64,000 bases of DNA from Dermacentor variabilis (Eukaryota; Arthropoda; Arachnida; Ixodida; Ixodidae). Below are positions 14,836 to 25,885 of the stretch, in pieces. The notes under the pieces are model-generated. The model was not told where the DNA came from, did no database searches, and saw nothing but the letters and a program-made list of their open reading frames with translations. The stretch covers positions 39,378,777 through 39,442,776 of the forward strand of contig NC_134569.1 in assembly GCF_050947875.1 (NCBI RefSeq), written 5' to 3'. Position numbers and translations under genes: made by a program. Positions within the stretch are counted from its first letter, which is position 1. Every line of letters begins with the position of its first letter.

Positions 14836-15395
14836 TTTGGAAGGCGCTTAAGCTTCGCCTTTAAGAGCGGAACGCGATAACATTCAAAGATCCCTGACTG
14901 CTTCTCAGGCTTCCCAGTAACTGCAGCTTATTTAACCGTAATGTCTACAGGAGAACGCTGGCGGCGAACGCTGTGCAAGATGGCGAATCAGGGCGAACTT
15001 TCTGGCAGAAACGTGGGCCGCGGATCCGCGGAGGCGAGCGCCACCTGGATGGCGCTGTTGCAAGGAACCGAGCACCGCGCCACTCTCTCAATGACAGAAA
15101 CGCTGGAAAAGAGGATTGTGACTGAGTTTCCGCGCAACAGAATTGTGTTTTCTGGTGTATTCAAATTACAATTCGACGCTATCGTGTCTGTAGGTTGTGT
15201 TTAGGTTGTGTCACACGATTTTTCTGCCACATCTTACTTCGAGGGATTCAATTATTTTGGTAACGCTTCTGCGGCCCGCGGAGGGCGTGCGTTGTTGTGG
15301 GTCGGAAGCAGTTTTCGCCAAACGACGTCCGACGCAAGGCGCCGACACCGGATTCCTTGTGACACGGAGCATTTAATGCTATCGCTTTAATAACC
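14836..15395 (+). mobile_element. Non-autonomous TIR-type DNA element, family 1 copy
   Basis: The left end has GGCGCTTAAGCTTCGCC followed by TTTAAGAGCGGAACGCGAT and AACATTCAAAGATCCCTGA. The right end has GCATTTAATGCTATCGCTTT. The subterminal AACGCGATAACATTCAA matches the reverse complement of the right end (AAGCGATAGCATTAAA). A second partial copy at 22180-22425 shares ATCATGTCTGTAGG, ATTCAATTA and the GGCGCCGGATT end. The internal frames are not recognisable transposases, so this appears to be a MITE-like derivative. It includes a GC-rich stretch at about 14960-15080. Confidence 0.6.
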
Positions 15396-16569
15396 ACTTT
15401 ATTATAATTATACCAGTGCTAATCCACGGGGTCAGAACTTGGACGATAAAGGCCGGAAACTACAAAAGAAGCTAAGAACAACGCAAAGAGCAGCGGAACT
15501 GAACGTGAAAAGAAATACAATAGCAACAGAAAATTTGTAGTAGTTGTATAAGAAGTCACACGCAAATAGCTGATATTGTAGTGGCGAAACAGATTAAGCT
15601 TACATCAACTCATATCAAATTACTTTATTTGGCATTCATGACAGCCTCAGCATCTAACGAATGCGAGGACAAGAACAAGAAGTCGGCATGAAGCACCTCC
15701 ACAACTTTGCAAAGTAGCGATGATCTGATTATGTATTCGTAGAGCAGTATTGAAATATTCAAATGGTTCTAATAAAACAAAAACGCAGTCAAAGGCTACA
15801 AATAAGGATATATACTGCTCAGACGAGTAACATTTAAGATGTCAATACTGGCTTAGCACTTGCAGGACACGGTCAATTGGTTGCCTCTAGCAAAGGCCAT
15901 CGTTGACCGGCAGTGGAAATGTAGGTAAAGTGATAGTGTTTAGAGTGGTTGAGCGTTTCTCTTTTTTTCAGACTAATGGGCTCACGATTTATGGACTGGG
16001 TTCAGAATAAAACAAAATGCGGGACAAAGTATGACATCATAAAGAACACTGATAGATAACAGTCACTAGAAATGACGGTGTTCCTGAGTTTCTGAAATAG
16101 CGTAATAAAACACGTTACCACATATATACAAAAGAACCTACATGATTCTAAATGTCAACAGAATACAATGCTCAACGACAGGAAGGTAAATGTGATCAGC
16201 CTTGTATCATGCAAGGCTGTAACAAATCAATTTCATTAATATTAGCAACATCGTCTGGTAAGTGTAAATATAAAGCAAAGAACGGGCAAAGTTTCACCCT
16301 GTCCTGCACGCAACAACATGGCCCACAATTCTCGCATCTGCTCAAGCAGTTGTTGTTGTTGTTGCTGTTGTTGCTACTGCTTGGCCACCTAGAAGCATAA
16401 GAAGTTCGACACCGACGGAAGAAATGACAAGAGAGCAGCAGTGTTTTATTTCGGATAAGTTATATTTACCCATATTGCCAGTCATGGAAACCAAGGTCTC
16501 ACTTGTGCAGTTGTTTTCGCAGCGAAGCTGTATAAGGTTAGGGCTCCGTGTATTTTGTGTGCGTGCCAA
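15396..16569. other. Unassigned DNA with a TTG repeat
   Basis: Contains a short (TTG)n run at about 16349-16372. No domain, RNA gene or TE motif recognised. Confidence 0.45.
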
Positions 16570-17060
16570 CAAACATGGTCACCATCAGTGGCTCATACCC
16601 CCCGTAAGCAAGCAAAAAAGGTGATGGCTCATAGCCCTGTAGGGCAGAGGCTACAAGCGCTCAGCAAAGTGAAGTGAACAGTGCTTACAGTCTTTCCAAT
16701 AACGCATGAATCGTAGAGAACAACATGTCGTGAACTGTAATCATCAATGGCTCATACCCTCGAAAACAATGGCTCATATCTCCGCAAGCAACCAAAAATT
16801 AAATGGCTTTTAGCCCCGTAAGGTTCATGGCTACTCAGTTTGCGTGGGTTAGTTGCGACGACAATACCCCTGTGGTCGTCATCTGTGATTTCAATGTTGA
16901 TGTGTCGGGGCCGAAAAGGGAGCGGTTTACTTGTTTTGCGTTGTAGGCACATCGCTTGCGATGCCACACCGATCCCGCCCAACTCACCTCCCAGAGGTGA
17001 GCGTGCATCGGTTTGACATTATCAAAGAACGTGTCTGCATATATCTCAAGACACACCCAA
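16570..17060 (+). mobile_element. EEP-domain repeat, copy 1
   Basis: The 5' half (16570-16830) is a non-coding module with the phrase TGGCTCATA repeated four times or so, next to CCCCGTAAG-type pieces. The 3' half encodes a degraded endonuclease/exonuclease/phosphatase remnant: VVVICDFNVDVSGPKRER near 16870-16920 (the GDFN metal-binding motif of the fold, with C in place of G). An inverted copy lies at 20570-21130. Within tick genomes such repeats are known in many copies. Assignment to Helitron/Helentron elements with an endonuclease tail is my inference; no Rep or helicase sequence is present here. Confidence 0.55.
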
Positions 17061-17350
17061 GTGTGATACTGAGAAGTTCATGACCACGCACTTCGCACGG
17101 TTCAGCCGCGATGACACTACTCCTGCGATCATCGTCGGAGACTTCAATGTGGGCATTTCAAAACCAGACAAGAAATGATTAATTCAATATGTGGTAGAAA
17201 AGTTTGATTTGAAGTGACTCACCAGTTCGAGTCACTCAACTGCTCAACAACGGTCGTCTATTGGTTTACCTTTGATGAAGATTCTGTCTAAGGATATAAC
17301 CGAAGCAATCAGCGTATATGACAGTCATCACAAAGCTATCCACACTGCCA
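17061..17350 (+). pseudogene. EEP (endonuclease/exonuclease/phosphatase) domain fragment
   Basis: A second, related EEP remnant follows copy 1 directly. It reads DDTTPAIIVGDFNVGISKPD (about 17110-17170), then a degraded middle, then YDSHHKAIHTAMAK and a stop (about 17315-17360). GDFNV and SDHKAI are the last catalytic motifs of the EEP fold (Asp-Phe-Asn and Asp-His). The intact GDFN makes this copy closer to the active consensus than its neighbour, although D of the final motif is changed in SHH and an in-frame stop follows the PDKK segment. It could come from a LINE endonuclease or from a Helentron-type tail. Upstream residues of the domain are missing. Confidence 0.55.
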
Positions 17351-18434
17351 TGGCCAAATAATGAAAATAAATATATTTACCCTGGTCTAACCCTGTGGGA
17401 TGTGCTAAACAGCTTCGCTGGTAATCCACCTTCATAGAGTGGAATGGCTCCTCAAAATTATGTTCACCCATTTTACCAAGCTTATGTCAAGTTGATTACT
17501 TACTTACTTTGTCACTCAACTCCACCAGATGGAACGGAAAGCTTAAAAGTTGAAGTTTCAAAAATTATTAGGTTCCCATCTGGGAAGAACATATCAGTCT
17601 AGCATGATTTCTCTTCAACCGGCGGCAAGAATATGTGACACATAAAGTAGTCACAATCAACATGAAACTAAGTCAGTCTATTGCTTGCCTCAGCGTCTGA
17701 ACGCCCCTGCATTTATGCTAGACTTGAAGGCCCCGGGAAAAGCATTAATCATGGTTCGCCAAAAATTGCAGAAATAATGTCATAACCAAAAATTTTTAGT
17801 CTCAACTTTTAAGAGTGTTAAAGCGACAACCATGTGTATCAAAACGTGGCTCGTCCAATGAAGCTGTGAAACAACCCTGCCGAAGTTCGTTCAGCGTAGC
17901 CTTGTAGACCGGAAAGCGGTGCTTCGGTGGCGCAGTGAACTTAGTGCTCACCAATCAATCGATTAACTGCGCTTCGACTTCGTAGAAAAAAAAAAACAAA
18001 GAAAAAGATTGATTTCGCCGGCGCTAAAAGAACCGGGTAAGAGAAAGCAAAGGCGCAAATTCATCCAACGAGTTTAGGAACATATGTCAACTCCATTCTC
18101 AGAGACATCGCGTCTATTGTTAGTAAAGCGCCAAAAAATCGATAATCGCCCCCAACTGCCCTTCCGGGATCGGTTCACGGTGCAGATGACTTTATGAGCG
18201 TGAGGCGTGTCTGTTGGACTGCGGCCAAGTCCGAGGTCCTGTGGACCTTCTTGATGTTTTTTTTTCTTTTTGCTTCATACTTTGCGTATGCGCGTTTTCT
18301 GGGCTTATGCATGGAAAATACTCTTTTTTAATGATCGTGATCTTTCATTTCTCCCATTTCTCATTGCATAAAATACAACCAGAATAGTTATGAAAGGCCC
18401 ATATGTTACTTCCCCAAAGCGCTGAAACCAGAAG
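17351..18434. other. Unassigned DNA
   Basis: AT-rich, no recognisable coding or RNA feature. An A-rich stretch is present at about 17984-18008. Confidence 0.45.
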
Positions 18435-18618
18435 TCATAAACAGTGGTAACCAACGAGATAGCGGTTGCGCGGTTCAAGACCGACCTGGAAGATGACGAC
18501 TTGCGCGTCATCAGGACTACTATACCTCTGGACGAAATAGTAAACAAGTTTAGGGGCGTAGAATTAAATGGGCTGCTTGTTGATGTCATCGTGCATGAAG
18601 CCCGAGGTTGCGCTCAAT
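18435..18618 (+). other. Short protein-like open frame, unknown
   Basis: The plus strand reads about 60 codons with protein-like composition, including AVARFKTDLEDDDLRVIRTT and VNKFRGVELNGLLVDVIVHE, ending at a TGA near 18616. No family is recognised. It may be a piece of a transposon protein or an exon, or chance. There is no clear start, and acceptor/donor sites could not be judged by eye. Confidence 0.2.
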
Positions 18619-20095
18619 GAACAACGCAGCGATCGGATAAGTCCAGTTTATGTTTAGTGTTTGGGGTCACAGACAACGCTGAAATTTGGCTCAAGTGTCA
18701 GTTTAGGCTTGTTTATGGTGGAATACTAAAGAACTTCGATTTTTATTGCCCTGTCCACTCGCCGAAATCAAGCTGGCCGTAATGAAAATAGATTTAACGA
18801 ATTTGCTTACAAAGAAACCTCTTTATTCCAACTAGATTCTTTCAGTCGGCGTATTTACAACAACCTGCATTGTATATTCCACGCAGAGACGCAAATGGGG
18901 TACGGAGGGGCCTATGCATCGAGTGTCTTTTCTTTCTTTCTTTTTTTTTCTTTTTCAACTGGCACGGATTGTCAAAAATTGCCTGTGGCTGATGGCGCAT
19001 TTCTTATCCTTGAACTGGATTGCTCGAAGAGGTGGACATTATTTTCACGGCAAATCGAAATGCATTATCGAATAATCAACAAATTTCCCCTAATTATGGT
19101 ATAACTAACTGCATTAGTGCCCGAGGTACAAAAGCGTCTCTTTGAAAAATGACAGTGTGCAAGTTCGCACGCAGACTCAGATGTGTCATAACATTCAAAA
19201 TTTGCCATCGCATACTGAGAGAGTTAGCAATGCTGAGTTCTGACCTAATTTTTGTCTTTATTCTTGCCTGAGTAACATATTTGTCTACGTGCGTTCTTAT
19301 TTCTTCACATTTCAAATAAATTTGGAATACCACGATATCTTTATCTTGGTTCATTTACCGGCAGTCAACCTTTGAGCTCATGTGAAAGTCCCTAGGGTAA
19401 AATAAAGCGACACATCTCTGCCTGAGTCGCGTGAGTATACTAACATGAAAGTTTTGATGAGCTGTTGCTCTCACTGCTTTACCAGGAATTACCTAGCAAA
19501 GAGTGCGACGCACGCCAAACGCGAGCCTTTTTGGTACAAAACTACGACTTGAGACATACGCTCTCTGCGTATCTAGCATTCAGAGAAGCTGCAAACATAA
19601 CTCTTTGAGCACGAACTCGACAAATGAAGTAAGGGGACGCACCAAGTAACAACACACTCTATCCTGTTACTAACACTAGTAAAGTTTTGCTAAAACTGTA
19701 CTAACGCTACTAATGCACACTGTGTCCCGTTACTTCGTCCGTGCTCGTCCATAACGCGCTACGTTTGCAGCTCGTATGTATCCCCAAACAAGCCCAAACT
19801 ACGTTACTGCAAGAAGCACTTAGCGACAAGCCTGGCAGATCAAATTCATCCGTTCTTCGTTCCGGAAGTAGGAATCGGTTACCTCCGTCAGTGTTGTCCC
19901 AAGATCAGCGCGAAATAAAGAACTGAGTAAGATTAATTTAACCTTAGCTCCCCGGTTACTACATGCTCAAGTATACATAATTCGTATTAGGTTTGGAGAC
20001 ATAAACGTACAAAAAAAGGCTGAAGAGTGGGAGAGGGGGGAGTCTACGGCTGGTAACTGCCCCCGGAAGGTGCATTATGTCTGTTTTTCACGAAG
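18619..20095. other. Unassigned DNA
   Basis: Nothing recognised. A T-rich stretch occurs at 18929-18958. Confidence 0.45.
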
Positions 20096-20565
20096 GACAT
20101 AGATACATGAAAAATGAAAGAAAAAAGGTGAAGGAAGGAATGAAGCAAAGGAACGAAAAAGGAAATAAATTAGAAGGACAAGTAAGAAAATGAATAACAT
20201 ATTGCAAGAGGGAAGTAATAACATAAATACAGAAAAGAAAAAGAGAAAGAACGAAGTAACTATGGAAGGAAAGAAATGAATTAGGAAGAAGCGAAAGGAA
20301 GAAAGGAACAACGGAGAGTAGTAAAGAAGAAAGAAACAAAGGCATGCAAGGAAGTTAAGGAAGCAGCACAGAAAGAAGGAAGATCATAGTATGCCGATCC
20401 AAAAGTAAGGGTCCAAAAGTAAGGCTATGATAATAGAGAACATCAATGGAATAGGAAAAGATGAAAAATAAAAAGGCTCGAAAGCACTCGAAAAAATTCA
20501 CTCGACGTTTACAGCAGAGCTGTAAACATCCTGGCAAGAAACCTTGTGGTAAAGACTTTATAGCA
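20096..20565. repeat. Purine-rich low-complexity stretch
   Basis: Irregular GAAAGAAGG-type sequence on the plus strand with few pyrimidines. The reverse-strand frames rich in Phe, Leu and Ser across it are composition artefacts, not membrane proteins. Confidence 0.8.
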
Positions 20566-20569
20566 TCAC

Positions 20570-21130
20570 TCAATGTCAGTTAGTAACAACGGTCACGATG
20601 GCTTTGTGGTCGGTATAATATACACTGATCGGCATACTCGCCACTGCAAACACGTTTTTTTAATAATGCCAAATCGATGCACGTACGCCGATGGGTGGTC
20701 GGTTGGGCAGGATCAGTGTAGCATCGCAAGCGATATGTCTGCAACAAGAAACCTGTAAACCACTCCCTTCACAGTTCCGATACATCCACATTGAAATCAC
20801 AGATGACGACCACAGGGGTAGTGTCATTGCAACTGACCCGCGCAATGTGAGTAGCCATGAACCTTAAGGGACTAGGAGCCATTGCATTTTTTTACTTGCT
20901 TAAAGGGGTACGAGTCGTTGTTTACGGGTCTATGAGCCATTCATGATGACAATTTTCGACGTGCTGATCTGTATGTTGCGTGCGTGATTAGAAAGAATGT
21001 AAGCACTGTTCTCTTCACTTTGCTGAGTGCTTGTAGCCTCTGTCTTACGGGGCTATGAGTCATTGCAATTTTTGCTTGCTTACAGGTGTATGAGCCATTG
21101 ATGATGATAGTTTTTGTGTGCGGACACAAA
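20570..21130 (-). mobile_element. EEP-domain repeat, copy 2 (inverted relative to 16570-17060)
   Basis: The minus strand begins with the TGGCTCATA module (about 21130-20870) and proceeds into a degraded EEP reading: NDTTPVVVICDFNVDVSE near 20840-20785, RRTCIDLALLKK near 20675, then YRPQSHRD, whose nucleotides match TDHKAI of the family (plus-strand CGATGGCTTTGTGGTCGGTA at 20597). It is closely similar to copy 1 in the stretch around the GDFN-like motif. Stops and a frameshift show it is dead. The two copies point toward each other about 3.5 kb apart. Confidence 0.55.
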
Positions 21131-21169
21131 CATTCTATGGTACCCCGAACATACAAGTTCCGCAGTCAA

Positions 21170-21410
21170 AATATTTTAAACTCGGGTAGGCTGTCTCAGG
21201 GATGCAGACGCAGTACGGCACGTAACACCTCTTGTGCGGGGTACGGAGGGTGTATGGGCACCAAGGCAGTACGGAAATCACGTAACCAAATACACAAGTT
21301 ACATTGATGGATGCATGAGAAAGCTTACATGTCAAACTGATGTTACAGTTTGGTGAGGGGGTTCTAATTTTGCAATCGAGCTCACTCCTAATTCATAGTG
21401 GTCCCGCTTG
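21170..21410 (+). repeat. Dispersed repeat, copy 2 (pairs with 11400-11690)
   Basis: It has the same order of sub-blocks as the copy at 11400-11690, including GATGCAGACGCAGTACGGCA, AGGGTGTATGGGCACCAA, CACGTAACCAAATACACAA and TTGCAATCGAGCTCACTCC. It starts next to the EEP repeat copy 2. Class unknown. Confidence 0.6.
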
Positions 21411-22179
21411 TTTCGCAGAGCGTGTTTGGGCACCAGAGAGTAGAAATGTCCACCCTACCGGAGGCGCCCGAGACTTCCCTGTGCCGCTCTAGCCCGCTCC
21501 ACTCGTAGATGGTTGGGGCTCCTGCGCTTGTGCTCAATTATGGAGACGGAGACATTCCGCCGAGGTCAACGTGGTTCGCTATTTTTGCGCATACAAACGC
21601 AATACGGAGGAAATGACGTATGGAAGCACGTCATAGCAACTGCGTCTGTCACAGTCCACGTTTCCTTGCTTTCGAAGATGTGTTTTTGGTTTCAAGTACA
21701 TTAACGGAGGTAGGACGAGGTAAGCCGCATGGAGAAACCAAATAACTCTAGTATAAGAGACGTGAAAGCAATTCTGCAATTTAACATTGCATCTTATTTC
21801 GCCAGACAGCTTTCCAGGATAAGAATGTCAATATCAACACCGCGTCTCTATCCGACTTCTCTCCGTGTACTCGCGACATAAGAAATTCTCATGTACACCA
21901 CGGAAAAGGCATTTCCCTGTCTCGCTTGGCCCTATTCCTTGACGCCTTCGCTTTCTTTTGCTGTATGGGTGAAGATAATTCTGTCATCTTACAAAACTTA
22001 GATAGGCGAGACCAGCACTCCGAAGTTGCTTCTCGTCAGCTCTGGGAAAAACCTGGTAGGTTTTACCAAAAGAGATAATTAAACAAAAAGAAAAAAGTGA
22101 GGTCAGCCGGAGTTGGCACAACAGCAAATCACCCACGCACGTCCTATTAACCCTTCTCTATACAAGAGGTATCCGAAGC
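21411..22179. other. Unassigned DNA
   Basis: A moderately GC-rich start (21440-21560), then ordinary sequence. No feature recognised. Confidence 0.4.
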
Positions 22180-22425
22180 TATCATGTCTGTAGGCTGTCT
22201 GTAAGTCGTACTTTACAATTTTTGCTGACGTATTTTACTTGAGAAATTCAATTAGCTCAGTAACTTCCTTGCGCTAGACAGAGGGTCTGCGTGGTTGGGT
22301 TTGCATGGTTCGACATTACTTTTGCCGAAACGGCGGTCGACGCTGAACGAGGGAAGCCGGCGCCGGATTGTCTGCCTCACGGGGCCCTTAACGCTTTCGC
22401 GTTAAAGGCGAAGCACTCATTATTA
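22180..22425 (+). mobile_element. TIR-type DNA element, family 1, 3' partial copy
   Basis: It matches the right half of the element at 14836-15395 (ATCATGTCTGTAGGCTGTCT, AAATTCAATTAGCTCAGTAA, GGCGCCGGATTGTCTGCC) and retains a better terminus, CGCTTTCGCGTTAAAGGCGAAGC. That terminus is the inverted form of GCTTCGCCTTTAAGAGCG at the left end of the other copy. Together the two copies define the TIRs of the family. The left half is missing here. Confidence 0.6.
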
Positions 22426-23861
22426 GCGCATATTAAGCGATCGAATGGAGGCATGCCCGTACCTCGTGAAGCGAAGGAGAAAGTTCATTCGAAAGAATGC
22501 TGCGATTCATTAATAAAGCTAGCCCCGCCCCACTACCTGTTTATAATTGAAAAAGAAATGTTTTCCCAAGTATAACCAACACTTTCTTTCAATTGTAGAA
22601 AACTTTGATACCTCTTACTATTTTTTATTTAAGCTTCTAATTTGGCTCCTGGTATGGAGACATAATGGTGATTATGATTACGACGACGATTGCCAGCAAG
22701 TACTCACGGTGTCCATGCGCGTAGATAGAGAAAAAAGAAAAACAAACATTGGGAGATTAACCAGAAGAAAGTCAGACTTGCTACCCATTACGGGGCAAAA
22801 GAAAAAAATAGATTTAAAGAAATGGCAAGGGAGAACGATGTGTAGCAAGACGAAAATCAGTGCAGAAAATTCTGAGGCAGCACACGCCACCATCCCAGCC
22901 TGTCTCGCGGGCCTGTATACCCTAGGAGGCAATCTAGAGACTTGGCTGCCTATAGAATATCAGTATACAGTGTGATCATTGCCCTAGCATCTTTTTCTCT
23001 GACAGTTGCCGGCTGCCCAGCGTCTCCAGCGCGGCACACAGCACCTGCGTCGCCGTAATATAACGTGGCCTTGTGCTCAGAAGACGGGAGGTTGTGAGTA
23101 TGAGTGCGTCACGTGCTCCGAGCCCCTACAGTATCTCGGATAGCGCGACATAGTTTCATTTCATTGTTAGACTGAATATAAACAGTCCCAAAAGCTCGCT
23201 CGAGAAATCCGGGATCTAGGTTAAGTGCGTAAGCCATGGCCAACGACAGGACGCGATACACTTGTTCCGTGGAGAGCTTTGGTCACTCGCATAAATTTTA
23301 TATGCTTACACGCATGCCGTCTCTGCGGGCCTGGAAACAAATCTTTTTTTTTCGGCGAAGCGCGTGCTCAAATTACGCGGGGCGCACAGTCTTTCATACT
23401 GAATATTACATGAAGGGGTCTTGGTTACCTCCGCCTGGGCCTCGGCAATCTTGATTTGGAACATCCTGGAAATCAAAGTGCAGCAGTGCACAGGGGGAAG
23501 TGAAAAACACGTATCATACGCTGCCGCTAATACTGTAGCCGCCCATTGCGAAGCTTATGGTTGTTGTGGTCTCGACCCGTGGCGTACCCGCACGAGGAAG
23601 ATTGGCAACACGGAAGGCGACAGGAACATCATCCAGGAAGCAACTAGCAAACTGACACACAAACAAACGTTGAGTCTCACTGCACAAGTAGAACGAGATT
23701 GCACACTTGCAAATGTAATATACGGGATGTTCTGGCGAAGACTACAAAAAAATTCCTAATGGCATAGCAATCACCATAAAAATGCTATTTTATTTACAAA
23801 CCGGATTATCGGAAACGGTGGGTGTCAGAAAACAAGTTACGTACTCTAATTTTCTAGCTTA
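22426..23861. other. Unassigned DNA
   Basis: No repeat motif or coding domain recognised. By position, the 3' LTR of the gypsy element that ends near 23862 should lie here on the minus strand, but I could not see a segment matching the LTR end at 33846, so it appears missing or too diverged. Confidence 0.4.
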
Positions 23862-24517
23862 TTAGTTACATCGTGCAAGAAGGCCACCTCCTATGCCCTG
23901 CAGCACAAGAAAGCTTCTCACTGTTTCGCGGGGAAACTGAAACTGAGGGCTTGAGATGGTCCACGTAATAAATGATTCACATCGTATGCTGAATTGTTTA
24001 TCCCCAGTGAATGAAACAACCTCTCCGCCTCCATCGCCACAATCCCCGACATCAACGAGAAGAAAAGACGCCATCCTGGTGATAAGAGGGTATAGTAACC
24101 TAGAGGGATCGTAGAAGGGCTTTAGCCGATCTACATGGACAGCTTCGCAACCACGGCGGCGCCGATCAGAAGACGGTGATACAGGCTCTACGAAATAGTT
24201 CACGGGAGAGGTTTGTAAAAGCACACGTTAACGGCCATGATATCTTGAGAGCATCATAGAGGAAAGGCCGGGAGCTAAAAGTGGGGCCCACAGCCAAACC
24301 AGAGAATAGGAAGGAAAGCTTGGGGGATCAGAGCCACCACGACGGTGCTTCTGGCGTGTCTAATCTGCATTGGTAAGACAACGGGAAAGTTGTCTGCATT
24401 CTTCCGCATGCTGCACAGCTTGACATACAGGAACACATTCCGATTAATCATACTGGTAAGGTAGAATTGCATCGATGGTGCAGAAAGATTCGCGACTGTA
24501 TAGTAAGAGAAACGGAG
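23862..24517 (-). pseudogene. Ty3/gypsy integrase C-terminal region
   Basis: The minus strand encodes the end of a Ty3/gypsy Pol: FSPFLLLYSRESFCTIDAIL, then the segment with VQHAEECRQLSRCLTNAD, PSFPSYSLVWLW, LAPGLSSMMLSRYHG, LLQTSPVNYFVEPVSPSSDR and AVHVDRLKPFYDP. This is the GPY/F-like module and post-catalytic tail that bind DNA and position the integrase. Stops break the frame (for example after the CTIDAILPYQYD stretch). It is the continuation of the pol region at 25886-26085, displaced by the 24523-25879 insertion. The terminal frame runs on to 23862. Confidence 0.85.
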
Positions 24518-24522
24518 AAAAG

Positions 24523-25340
24523 ATTAGAGGGTATTTTAAGATCTCTCATAAGAGGTAAACGGCGAAAGCCTACTCTTCCTCCTCTTATCATTCGCCTCTT
24601 TCTCTTTGCCTATTCTCTTTCTCTTCCTTCTCTTAGTCATTACTGAGCACTACTGATTTGTAATCAATTGTAGTCATTGCAAGCCGTCGTTAGACATGTT
24701 GGTCAGATCATAATCATTAGTAGTCATCACAAGTCATTTCAGTCATTATTAGTCATTACTGGTCATTAGTAAGCATTTTAGTAATTTCTAATCAATTGTA
24801 GTCGTTACAAGTTGTACATGTTGGTCATTTCATGGTCATTGCTAGTCATTGCAAGTCATTTCAGTCATTATTAGTCATTACTGCTCACTAGTAAGCAGTT
24901 TTAGTCATTTGTAACCAATTGTGGTCATTACAAGCCATCGTTAGACATAATGGTCATTTCGTAGTCATTAGTTGTCATTTTAGTCATTACTACTCATTAC
25001 TAGACATTTATAGTCATTTCTAATCAATTATAGTCATTACAAGCCGTTGTTAGACATATTGGGTCATTTCGGAGTCATCAGTAGTCATTACAAGTCATTA
25101 TTAGTCATTATTAGGCATCACAAATCATTAGCAATTATTATTAATTGCTAGTCATTAATAACCTCTACCTATCTCTATTATAATGTTGTCATTCACTAAC
25201 TGTCACTATCAATCATTTTTCTTTCTCTAATATGTCTTTAATCTGTCTTCATATGGCGTGATTACGCTTCGACTGACACTCCCGCGGTCAGGTATGCTGA
25301 CATAAACTTCACCATGAGCTTAGAAAGGCTTTCGCCTTAA
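24523..25340 (+). mobile_element. AATGACT-array element, copy 1
   Basis: The left end contains TTAAGATCTCTCATAAGAGG and then AACGGCGAAAGCCTACTCTT. The centre (about 24630-25200) is a degenerate array of TCATTAGTAGTCATTACAAG-like units with a higher-order unit near 120-140 bp (AAGCCGTCGTTAGACAT recurs). The right end has TCCCGCGGTCAGGTATGCTG and ACCATGAGCTTAGAAAGGCT then TTCGCC. GGCGAAAGCC occurs inverted at the two ends. An inverted, longer copy lies at 47400-48862. No coding sequence. It is a TIR-like non-autonomous element with an internal satellite. Confidence 0.7.
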
Positions 25341-25877
25341 GAGGAAGCTTCAGCTGGAGTGCTCCTATCTAAATACATGTAAAAGGGGAATTCGTATTTT
25401 AATTAAATAATAGCTCGGCATCAAAAACAGATATCGCGGTTCTGTAAGCGGCATCCATTAGATCATTGAAAACGGACAAATTAGATATGTCATTTTATAT
25501 CTCACGTTGTGTACAAGGGTTCTGCAAAATCTGTATTTCCATATTACAAACTCTTGTTTACATTCATGTGTAACGTATCAATTTTGTCCGCTTCAGATTT
25601 ACTATTAGATGCAATTCACAGAATTGTGGTATCGTTTTTCATTCTTGAGCTACAGAGTTGTAAACTTGATAGCTTCGTTTTGCGAAAATGTTTTTTTGCG
25701 AATTTTTAATAAGAGATTGACAATCTAAATCAATAATTCGAGACCAACAGTCACTAGATCTTAAGTTTTTCTTTTAAATGCAACAAACCCGGCCAAATTT
25801 GGTGCAGTGGTTGCCGAAAAAAACGAATTCTCATTTTAGATGTATTTAGATAGGAGCACCCGAGCTAAAGCTTCCTT
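25341..25877. mobile_element. MITE with ~38-bp terminal inverted repeats
   Basis: GAGGAAGCTTCAGCTGGAGT followed by GCTCCTATCTAAATACAT at 25341-25378 is the inverted counterpart of ATGTATTTAGATAGGAGCAC followed by CCGAGCTAAAGCTTCCTTTT at 25840-25877+. Subterminal GAATTC is also mirrored. The ~460-bp interior is AT-rich without a transposase. The 66-codon frame inside it is not recognised. Confidence 0.8.
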
Positions 25878-25885
25878 TTAAAAGC

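Larger units (their letters stand above)
24523..25879. mobile_element. Composite insertion in the gypsy integrase, flanked by AAAAG
   Basis: The gypsy reading is interrupted exactly between ATQATTAF and FSPFLLLYS. The 5-bp sequence AAAAG lies on both sides (24518-24522 and 25880-25884), consistent with a target-site duplication, although such a short A-rich match could be chance. The insertion consists of the AATGA/TCATT array element (24523-25340) and a MITE with 38-bp TIRs (25341-25877). Confidence 0.65.

Noticed and set aside
20075..20573. Phe/Leu/Ser-rich minus-strand frames that look like membrane proteins
   Set aside because: They come from the purine-rich plus strand; hydrophobicity follows from composition. 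The same applies to 36205-36519, 37299-37502 and 61175-61422.
22547..22975. 142-codon plus-strand frame
   Set aside because: Lys/Asp-rich by local composition (AAAGAA, GACGACGAT); no domain and no exon signals that I can support.
23225..23860. 3' LTR of the gypsy element
   Set aside because: Expected by position, but no segment resembling the LTR end at 33846 could be seen, and no TG...CA with a primer or polypurine context was convincing.
24630..25200. CRISPR-like array of short repeats
   Set aside because: Units are degenerate and adjacent, spacers are not unique sequence, the context is a eukaryotic transposon, and the same array occurs inverted at 47.5 kb.
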